A DNA stretch of 64,000 bases. It comes from CAYQUC01 sp964514215. Lineage in GTDB: Bacteria; Pseudomonadota; Gammaproteobacteria; UBA6429; Thiohalophilaceae. Positions within the stretch are counted from its first letter, which is position 1, and the number at the start of each line of letters is the position of its first letter. Location: assembly GCA_964514215.1 (NCBI GenBank), contig CAZEPW010000001.1, positions 60,067 through 124,066 on the forward strand. The letters run 5' to 3'. Of this stretch, positions 6,935 to 13,813 are shown piece after piece. Below the pieces are notes generated by a model that had not been told where the DNA came from, searched no databases, and saw only the letters and a list, made by a program, of their open reading frames with translations. The translations under genes were made by a program, and so were the position numbers.

Positions 6935-9514
6935 TTAGTTATGTTTTTTAAATGGCACAATATTATTGTTTAGTATTGGGAAAACATCATAAATTAATTT
7001 AGGTTTATCGATATAATAACCCTGAGCATAATCAACACCAAAATTTTGTAATAATTTCAGATGCTGCTCGTGCTCTACAAATTCTGCGACGGTTTGTTTG
7101 CCTAATGAATGTGCAATTTCATTCATGGCTTTTAACATTGCTTGGTCTACCGCGCTATTGGTCATGTTTCGCACAAAGCTACCATCAATTTTTACGATAT
7201 CAACCGGTAATTCTCGAAGGTATGCAAACGAAGACATGCCGCTGCCGAAATCATCGAGAGAGGTTTTGCACCCGAGCTTTTGTAAGCTGGAGAGTAGTTC
7301 AACGGCGGTATTCATATCGGCAATTGCCGAAGTTTCAGTTACTTCAAAGGTGAGAGCATCGGCACTTAAATTATAGGTTTGTAATAAGTTTGGTATTAGT
7401 TTTGGTATCTCCGGCACGGTTAGTGATTGTGCCGATAAATTAACTGAAAAGCGAACATCAGGGTAGTGATTGCGAATGCTAGATAAATATTTAATGGCAT
7501 GATTGATAACCCAAGTATCAATATCAACTGCTAATCCAAATCGCTCAGCAGTTGGTAAAAATGCGAACGGCATAATAATCGCGCCTTGTTCATCACGCAT
7601 TCTTATTAGCACTTCATACGATTCTAAGTTTTGGTTGTTGGTGTTCACTATTGGTTGCAAGGCGAGTACAAAAGAGTTGTTCTCAATTGCTAATTTAATT
7701 CTACGTGACCACCCCATGTCCAGTGACATGGTTTTAACATCGTTAGAATCATTGTCACTAAAAATATGAACACGGTTTCGGCCTGCGCGTTTAGCAAAAT
7801 GACAAGCAACATCTGCCTGAGACATTACTTCACTGGTCGATTTTGTTTCTTCATTAATAATGGCAACACCAATTGAGCAACCTATATCAATAATTTTACC
7901 TTCGTAATGCAACGAGTAGTTTGCTATTTGTTCCCGAAAATTTTCTGCAATATCGGCTACAATTTTTAAGTTATCTTCGCAGATTAAAATAACAAACTCA
8001 TCGCCACCGAGTCTCGCGAGTAGGTCACTTTTTCGGGTTCGTTGTTTTAATATTTTGGTAATATCAACTAATATTTTATCTCCTGCTGCATGTCCCAGTG
8101 TATCATTAACATATTTAAAGTTATCAAGATCCAGATACAATACTGAACAATTATGTTTTGAATTTCGCTTGGCTTTATCAACCACTTTTGTTAACTCGTC
8201 ATTAAAATAAGCCCGGTTATTTAGTCCGGTTAACTCATCGTGTTCGGCTAAATAACGTAAATTTTCTAGTAAGGCTTTTTGTTGAGTTATATTGGCTATT
8301 AGTGCGGTATATTTTTTTTCAGAATTTAATAGCATCAAGCTTGATTTGAACGATAATTGAAATATTTCACCATTTTTTCTATGACCAATAATATCACTAT
8401 CGATTGTTTCGACATTAATTATTTCATTTCGTAAAAAACTATTTAAATATTGCTCTCTATTATCAAACTCACTTGAAGATATGTATTTTGATAATAACGT
8501 ACCGATTACTTCTTGTTCTGACCAACCAAATAATTCAGCAGCAGCGGCATTCCAAGTTTCGATAGCACCATTTTCATCAAAGGTTATAATACCTTCGGCA
8601 GTATTATTTAAAATTGATTGCAAGCGTTCTTGTCGCGCACTGACTTCACTGCGCATGTTGCTAAATGCACTAACTAAATCTTTCATCTCACAAAGATTAT
8701 AATCGGGCAGTGCAACATTTTTTATGCCATTGGCTTCAGCTTTTAGTGCTTTGGCAACGCCGTTGATTGGTCTACGAATTTGAAATTCAAATGTTAGTGT
8801 TCCGAGTAGCCCTAAAATTATGATAAAAAAACTAAAATACCATATTGAGTTGATAACTGTGTCGGCAGTTTCAATTGTTGATTTTATGTCACTAGTCGTT
8901 AATTGTTCTAGAGTATTTTTAATTGCTCTGAGTGTTTTCTTTATGGTTTCAAATAACGGATAAATTTCATTTTGTAACATTCGGGTATCTAAGCGAGTGT
9001 ACTCGTTAGATGAATATATTTTTTTTATTTTATTATAATGTTGATTCCAGTTTTGAATTAAAGGATCTGAGCGAAGTTGTTTTAAATGTTTTAACTTTGT
9101 TTTTAAGCTAACTATATCGAGGTTCAGCTCTTGTATATTTTGCCTGAAAGTTTTAGTCGATAAAATTAAATTAACATTCAGCAGTAAATTTGTTTTAGTT
9201 TTAATATCGTCAATCGTAAGAAACAGTGAATCGTTTATAATGTCATCGGAGTTTAGGATTGAATCTTGCAATGCAGTATTTAATTTCCATAAATCATCAT
9301 TTATATCGGTAATTAGTTCATTTACTGCTGTGCGTTCCGACAGGTGAGCAGAGATGGATTGTGATGACTTGATTATTTGGTTATTGGCGAACCAAGCAAA
9401 AACAGCAGTAAAAATTAGTAGCGAAAATGTGACTAGCAGAAATCGGCTTAATAATGAATTTAAGCCACATTTTTTGGCAAGCTTGCTGCGTAAGATTAAA
9501 ATCGGTGATTTAAT
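6935..9514 (-). CDS. Membrane PAS-GGDEF-EAL cyclic-di-GMP protein with apparent AUU start
   Basis: A bifunctional-looking diguanylate cyclase/phosphodiesterase. The frame stays open upstream of the first TTG (9271) to a stop at 9524-9526 and contains no ATG, GTG or TTG there. Yet those 81 codons encode an amphipathic start and a transmembrane helix (S-R-F-L-L-V-T-F-S-L-L-I-F-T). An ATT at 9514-9512 has AAGGA six bases before it, so I place the start there (859 residues). Order: TM1 24-43, periplasmic part, TM2 224-244, HAMP-like linker, PAS about 295-410, GGDEF (intact G-G-D-E-F at 503-507 with an R-K-S-D inhibitory site five residues before), EAL about 620-850. The EAL signature reads E-V-L; N-L-S, D-D-F-G-S-G and K-I-D-G are present. 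Confidence 0.85.
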   Translation of the reverse strand: MKSPILILRSKLAKKCGLNSLLSRFLLVTFSLLIFTAVFAWFANNQIIKSSQSISAHLSERTAVNELITDINDDLWKLNTALQDSILNSDDIINDSLFLTIDDIKTKTNLLLNVNLILSTKTFRQNIQELNLDIVSLKTKLKHLKQLRSDPLIQNWNQHYNKIKKIYSSNEYTRLDTRMLQNEIYPLFETIKKTLRAIKNTLEQLTTSDIKSTIETADTVINSIWYFSFFIIILGLLGTLTFEFQIRRPINGVAKALKAEANGIKNVALPDYNLCEMKDLVSAFSNMRSEVSARQERLQSILNNTAEGIITFDENGAIETWNAAAAELFGWSEQEVIGTLLSKYISSSEFDNREQYLNSFLRNEIINVETIDSDIIGHRKNGEIFQLSFKSSLMLLNSEKKYTALIANITQQKALLENLRYLAEHDELTGLNNRAYFNDELTKVVDKAKRNSKHNCSVLYLDLDNFKYVNDTLGHAAGDKILVDITKILKQRTRKSDLLARLGGDEFVILICEDNLKIVADIAENFREQIANYSLHYEGKIIDIGCSIGVAIINEETKSTSEVMSQADVACHFAKRAGRNRVHIFSDNDSNDVKTMSLDMGWSRRIKLAIENNSFVLALQPIVNTNNQNLESYEVLIRMRDEQGAIIMPFAFLPTAERFGLAVDIDTWVINHAIKYLSSIRNHYPDVRFSVNLSAQSLTVPEIPKLIPNLLQTYNLSADALTFEVTETSAIADMNTAVELLSSLQKLGCKTSLDDFGSGMSSFAYLRELPVDIVKIDGSFVRNMTNSAVDQAMLKAMNEIAHSLGKQTVAEFVEHEQHLKLLQNFGVDYAQGYYIDKPKLIYDVFPILNNNIVPFKKHN

Positions 9515-9822
9515 ATTTTTTCCTTAGAAAATATGTTGAATTTAATCTTTGTGATAAAATTCTCGGTGCTGTGAGGTATTCAGGGCTAGTTGCATTGCCT
9601 TGTTTTATAATTGGTTCATTATCTCAAGCTCAAATTAACTATCGTCTAATAGTTGTGATTGTTTAATTTTTATACTGCTGATAGTTGCTTTTATAGAAAC
9701 TTATTTTTTGTAATGATATACGGGGAGATCAATGTTATCACGTTGTGATAATTGCTTATTGATGAAGTGATATATTCATAATGAATGATACGCAAATTCA
9801 ATTTTAGCAGGTGAGATAGTGT
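9515..9822. other. Intergenic region with a palindrome
   Basis: About 300 bases without a convincing gene. It holds the ribosome-binding site of the GGDEF/EAL gene (AAGGA, reverse strand, 9525-9521) and the palindrome TTATCAC-GTT-GTGATAA at 9735-9751. A second short stem AACTAT/ATAGTT lies near 9640. Confidence 0.6.
9735..9751. promoter_or_regulatory. Operator-like palindrome
   Basis: TTATCAC-GTT-GTGATAA, perfect seven-base arms with a three-base centre, about 70 bases before the redoxin remnant. It looks like a binding site for a dimeric regulator, but I cannot name one. Confidence 0.35.
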
Positions 9823-10084
9823 ATGAAAAATTTACATCTTAAAAATAGATTTATTTTAATTACTTTTCTTGGCATCTTATATTTTAGCTCGAGTATTACC
9901 CATGCAGGTTTTTTTACCGGAATTAACACATTGGTGGGCTTTAGCTAATCGTTTTTGGCCGACATTTTATGTTGTTGATAAAAATGGGAGTATTCGTGAT
10001 GTGGTGGTGGGCGAAACCCACGAAGGTGATCGTAATGCTTTAAGAATTGAATCTAAAATACAAGCGTTACTTTTGGACGATTAA
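9823..10084 (+). pseudogene. Remnant of an exported thioredoxin-like (redoxin) protein
   Basis: ATG 9823 begins a good signal peptide (M-K-N-L-H-L-K-N-R-F-I-L-I-T-F, ending near T-H-A) that runs into a stop after about 42 codons. Shifted by one frame, 9950-10084 encodes W-A-L-A-N-R-F-W-P-T-F-Y-V-V-D-K-N-G followed by G-E-T-H-E-G-D-R-N-A and a final helix, which is the C-terminal end of a TlpA/DipZ-type redoxin (cis-Pro and D-K-N-G region). The central part with the CXXC active site is missing. So an internal deletion plus frameshift has probably destroyed the gene. A short functional product from either frame is less likely. Confidence 0.65.
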
Positions 10085-10085
10085 G

Positions 10086-11072
10086 TTAACCACCGGTAAC
10101 AGACATAAATCGAACGATTTGGCTTGGTTTATCGTTAAAATCATGTTTCTCGGGTTTTAGGTTAATGGCTAATTGAATATGCTGTTCTAGTTCGGCATCA
10201 CTAATACCGGCACGTAATAACGGGCGTAGTGGGTAATTATTATCTTGACCAAGACACATATATAGCGTGCCATCAACTGATAGTCGAACGCGATTGCAAG
10301 TATCACAAAAATGCTGCGACATAGGAGTAATAAAACCAATGCGTAGTTCAGTCTCGGCGACTTGAACGTATCGAGCGGGACCACCTCCGGGCATAACACC
10401 GGGAATTAAATCAAACTTTTGAGCGAGTCGCTCTTTAATAATTTGTAGACTTAAATATTGCTGGCTGGCTTCACGACCAGTGTCCCCCATTGGCATGGTC
10501 TCGATAAAACGTAAAGTAAAATCGTGTTTGATACAAAATTCAACCATGTCTTCAACTTCGTCATCGTTAACACCTTTCATGACTACCATGTTTATTTTAA
10601 TTGGGCTAAAGCTTGCTTGCTTGGCAGCCATTAATCCTGCAATGACTTTATCGAGTTTGCCTGATGTTATTTGTTTGAATTTTTTTGGACATAAGGTATC
10701 AAGGCTAACATTGATGCGTGATATACCACTTTGCTTTAATGCGTTGGCTTGTTTAGATAACCGTGTGGCATTGGTTGATAATGATAAGTCTTCTATACCC
10801 GGTAGCTTGGATAGCTTCTTTGCAAGATTAGCAATATTTTTTCGTACTAATGGTTCGCCACCGGTAATCCGAATTCGCTTTGTCCCTAGACGACCAAAGG
10901 CTGCAATAACTCTTTCTATTTCATCAAAGCGTAACCAGTTTTTGGGTTCTTCAAAGTTGTTAAAGCCCTTGGGCATACAATAGTGGCAGCGTAGATCGCA
11001 TTGATCGGTTACGGATAGACGTAGATAATCAATGGTTCGGTTAAACGGATCGGTCAAAGTTTTTGATGTCAT
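10086..11072 (-). CDS. moaA: GTP 3',8-cyclase MoaA
   Basis: First enzyme of molybdenum cofactor synthesis; a radical-SAM protein that converts GTP to the cyclised precursor of cPMP. The N-terminal cluster site is C25-D-L-R-C29-H-Y-C32, followed by G-G-E-P-L-V-R-K. The second, GTP-binding cluster site F-C-D-T-C-N-R-V-R-L-S and its distant third cysteine (Y-M-C-L-G) are present. The 328-residue protein ends in the Gly-Gly tail conserved in MoaA. It starts 1 base after the redoxin remnant ends, convergently. Its product serves both molybdoenzymes in this window; no other moa or moe gene is present here. Confidence 0.93.
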   Translation of the reverse strand: MTSKTLTDPFNRTIDYLRLSVTDQCDLRCHYCMPKGFNNFEEPKNWLRFDEIERVIAAFGRLGTKRIRITGGEPLVRKNIANLAKKLSKLPGIEDLSLSTNATRLSKQANALKQSGISRINVSLDTLCPKKFKQITSGKLDKVIAGLMAAKQASFSPIKINMVVMKGVNDDEVEDMVEFCIKHDFTLRFIETMPMGDTGREASQQYLSLQIIKERLAQKFDLIPGVMPGGGPARYVQVAETELRIGFITPMSQHFCDTCNRVRLSVDGTLYMCLGQDNNYPLRPLLRAGISDAELEQHIQLAINLKPEKHDFNDKPSQIVRFMSVTGG

Positions 11073-11225
11073 TATGTCGTCACAACTTTTAATGGGGTTG
11101 TTATTTCAGATTCCATTATAGAGAATTCGTTCAGCTTTTAATAATTAATTCTTACAATAATAGCCCTTCATTTTCTCAGCCTTTCGTTGTAATACTGATT
11201 AAGTATCGATCTAAACGATTGGTAT

Positions 11226-11696
11226 TTAGTCAACAATATCATTATTTTCATCAGCTGTTTGGACCTCGTCCATAATTTGAATTAAGTCTTTTGCCCACGT
11301 TAGAAATATTGGTTTTAGGTTTTTATTGGGATACATTTCACTTAATCGCTCGGGGTTGGTAGCTGTTAATACTGTTTCGTTATTTTCAGAAAAAATGGCA
11401 ATTTTTAATGGTAAATAAGGAATAAGCTCAGGAAAGCTTTCGACAAGTTTATTAATTTCGTCTAGTTTGCCGTAAAAAACCACTCGATATTTATCTGTTT
11501 TATAGCCCATTTTTGTTAAGCCAACATCGATGCGCTGTATCCGAGACAACGTATTGCCGGTTTTTTTTATTGCAGCTTGCAACGTTGCCATGGTTTCAGG
11601 AAAATCTTGAGCAGAACGAACCATCAATAAGTCATCGGCTATCGCAATATTTTGAAAAATAATTAAATACAGTATTAGCATCAAACTGTGTTTCAT
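11226..11696 (-). CDS. Exported DUF302-domain protein
   Basis: A 156-residue protein with an N-terminal signal peptide (hydrophobic stretch 5-18, likely cleavage after I-A-I-A). The rest matches the DUF302 type: a short alpha/beta domain with R-I-Q-R-I-D-V-G-L, then F-P-E-L-I-P-Y-L-P-L-K-I-A-I-F and an N-P-E-R-L-S motif. DUF302 function is not established. Its ATG overlaps the stop of the upstream dihaem-cytochrome/DUF302 gene by four bases (ATGA), so the two are translationally coupled and both carry a DUF302 domain. Confidence 0.75.
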   Translation of the reverse strand: MKHSLMLILYLIIFQNIAIADDLLMVRSAQDFPETMATLQAAIKKTGNTLSRIQRIDVGLTKMGYKTDKYRVVFYGKLDEINKLVESFPELIPYLPLKIAIFSENNETVLTATNPERLSEMYPNKNLKPIFLTWAKDLIQIMDEVQTADENNDIVD

Positions 11697-12742
11697 AAAA
11701 TAGCTTCCTCAATAATATCAATATAGACATCTCGCATTTCTTGACAGGAGCGATCTAACTCGGAGTTGTTAAATAGTTTACTAAGTCGAAGCGGATTAAT
11801 TGCCATCACTCGAACTTTGCCCTTGTTTTCAACTACGGTAATACGACACGGAAGAAATAATCCAACCCGAGGATCAATCGCTAATGATTTATTAAGTAAA
11901 CTAAAATTACAAAAATAAATAATAGTTTGTTTGGCATTAGATTTTGTTTTTTGTGTAAAACCATTGTCTAGGGTTTGAATTCTAATGATTTTAAAATTTT
12001 TACCAATTGCTGCGCGTTTTATATTACTTATTGTTTCAGAAACTGAATAGGCTGATTCATAAGAAATTATTGGATTAAGTTTTTGCTGCTTGTTAGCCGC
12101 ATTCATATTTTTGAAGTGGCGAACATAGCTGACAATATCATTTATATCTGAATCGCTAAGATCGCGGTTTTTAAACGCGGGCATTGGGGTGCCTTTGCGG
12201 CCATTAAGCACGGTGCGTTTAATCATTTGATCCGTTGCAGAAGCAAGAAAACCAATGTTGTTTAAGGCCGGTGACATAATTGCTAAGTGACGGGGTCGAG
12301 AAAAAGTAACTCCAGTACCTTTACTGCCTTGTCCTTGAGTGCCGTGGCAGTTTGCACAATGGGTTTGGTATTGTTTTTTACCATTAGTGATATTACCGTT
12401 TATGACATCAGTGTTTTCGGTGATAATTTTCACCTTGGTGAAACTGCGTATGTGGTTAATTATTTTAGTCACATCGGAATTGCTTAGCTGCGTGAATGCT
12501 GGCATCACTCGGCCGGGTCGGCCTATGCGTATTGTTTTTCGAAGATAGGCATTTGATATTGCTGCTTGAAAATCCGGTAGCGCAAGCGGTACTCCAACGC
12601 CACCATTGCCAGTGTTACCATGGCATGCTGCGCAGTGTTGCAAATATAAATGTTCACCGGAATGAGCCGCAAATGAATTTAATGCAAAACCGTTAAGGCT
12701 AAGCCATACTGTAATTTGTATTGCGACTAATCTGAATTTCAT
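11693..12742 (-). CDS. Dihaem cytochrome c fused to a DUF302 domain
   Basis: A 349-residue exported protein. A signal peptide (hydrophobic to about residue 25) is followed by two class I cytochrome c domains with CXXCH at 37-41 (C-A-A-C-H) and 129-133 (C-A-N-C-H). Candidate Met ligands are R-V-M-P-A-F near 80 and T-P-M-P-A-F near 188. From about residue 215 to the end a DUF302-like domain follows, resembling the next gene's product (Y-F-C-N-F-S-L-L-N-K, then I-N-P-L-R-L-S). A cytochrome/DUF302 fusion is unusual. The gene is divergent from the NapA-like operon, sharing the intergenic region with the FNR box. Confidence 0.8.
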   Translation of the reverse strand: MKFRLVAIQITVWLSLNGFALNSFAAHSGEHLYLQHCAACHGNTGNGGVGVPLALPDFQAAISNAYLRKTIRIGRPGRVMPAFTQLSNSDVTKIINHIRSFTKVKIITENTDVINGNITNGKKQYQTHCANCHGTQGQGSKGTGVTFSRPRHLAIMSPALNNIGFLASATDQMIKRTVLNGRKGTPMPAFKNRDLSDSDINDIVSYVRHFKNMNAANKQQKLNPIISYESAYSVSETISNIKRAAIGKNFKIIRIQTLDNGFTQKTKSNAKQTIIYFCNFSLLNKSLAIDPRVGLFLPCRITVVENKGKVRVMAINPLRLSKLFNNSELDRSCQEMRDVYIDIIEEAIL

Positions 12743-13050
12743 GGTAGTCAGTATACTATATATGATATTAGCGTAAACTGATATGTATCATGTTTAGTAG
12801 CACTTTCCACGTGACTTCTGAGTAGTATGAATAGTAAAAAAAGAAATTAAATTGCCAACTGGAAACACGTTGGGGTAATACAGTATCCACTAAATTATTG
12901 TATTTTATAGATTTAAGCTTGCGATTGAATATCAATATTAGAATATTAAATTAAGTTGATGTAGATCAAAGCGAATAAATTTAGGGGGCATAGTATCAAT
13001 TTACAGGACATCTCAAATTAAAATGATAATTATTAGAGTGAGGAAATAGC
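12743..13050. other. Divergent regulatory region of the anaerobic island
   Basis: Non-coding, 308 bases between the divergent cytochrome genes. It contains a perfect FNR box (12956-12969), a TAGTAT -10 candidate (12991-12996) and a 13-base palindrome ATTGA-ATA-TCAAT (12924-12936) that might serve the leftward genes. Confidence 0.75.
12956..12969 (+). promoter_or_regulatory. FNR box of the NapA-like operon (class II)
   Basis: TTGAT-GTAG-ATCAA matches the FNR consensus at all ten positions. Its centre is 12962.5; a -10 hexamer TAGTAT lies at 12991-12996, placing transcription start near 13003-13004, i.e. the box at about -41.5. That is the class II FNR activation geometry. The FNR protein itself is encoded at 22004-22723. 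Reading from sequence; binding is inference. Confidence 0.85.
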
Positions 13051-13779
13051 GTGAAGAAGCGATACCTATTAGCTGTGCTAACAATCAGTGCTGGATTAAG
13101 TCTTTCAGCATGTGATCAAAAAACTCAAAATAAAAATGTGTTTGACGCTAAAAAATCGACAGCGACAAAACGATCGGAGCCGGCTGGGGTTGTGGTGAAA
13201 ATTGACCCAGCTTTAGCAGCCGAAGGTGAAAAAGTGTATAAACAAAATTGCATTTTTTGTCATCAAGCAGATGCGATTGGGAAACCGGGATTCGCACCAT
13301 CCTTAACAAATAAAGAATTTTTAAGTGTCGCTTCTAATAAATTTTTAATGAGTACTATTCGTGATGGGCGTCCGGGTACTGGCATGCCACCGTTTGCACA
13401 TCTGGGTAGAAAACAGGTGGAAGCGATAGTTGCCTATTTACGGGATCATGCCGTACTACCGGATATTTCAGCATCGATTGATGCGCAACCAGAAGCCCAT
13501 GGTGATCCACGTCTTGGTGAAATGTGGTTTAGACAAATATGTAGCACTTGCCATGGTTTTAATGGTGATGGTTATTCAGCTGGCAGCACCGGCACCGCAA
13601 TTGGTAAAGCAGGTTTTCTAGACAAAGTAACCGATGGCTTTATTCGATTTACCATTGTTAACGGACGTTCAGATACCCGGATGCTTAGTTTTAATGGCCC
13701 AGCGGGGTTAGCTAACTTAACGGATAGAGAAATCGATGATATTATTTCATATCTGCGAACCATACCATCTAAAAACTAA
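13051..13779 (+). CDS. Dihaem cytochrome c lipoprotein
   Basis: First gene of the NapA-like operon. The 242-residue product starts with a lipoprotein signal ending L-S-L-S-A-C21, so it is probably anchored at a membrane facing the periplasm. Two cytochrome c domains carry C67-I-F-C-H71 and C164-S-T-C-H168, with likely Met ligands in G-T-G-M-P-P-F (about 112) and D-T-R-M-L-S-F (about 214). It could be the direct electron donor to, or acceptor from, the molybdoenzyme encoded next, taking the place of NapB, to which it is not obviously related. The ATG at 13051 is preceded by GAGTGAGGAAA. Confidence 0.85.
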   Translation: MKKRYLLAVLTISAGLSLSACDQKTQNKNVFDAKKSTATKRSEPAGVVVKIDPALAAEGEKVYKQNCIFCHQADAIGKPGFAPSLTNKEFLSVASNKFLMSTIRDGRPGTGMPPFAHLGRKQVEAIVAYLRDHAVLPDISASIDAQPEAHGDPRLGEMWFRQICSTCHGFNGDGYSAGSTGTAIGKAGFLDKVTDGFIRFTIVNGRSDTRMLSFNGPAGLANLTDREIDDIISYLRTIPSKN

Positions 13780-13813
13780 AAGTATTCAGAATTGAATTTA
13801 AGGAGTTACAAAA

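Noticed and set aside
9869..10084. A 71-codon open frame taken as an intact small gene
   Set aside because: Only its last 45 codons look like protein (redoxin tail); the first part has no family features and lies out of frame with a clear signal peptide, so a pseudogene is more likely.
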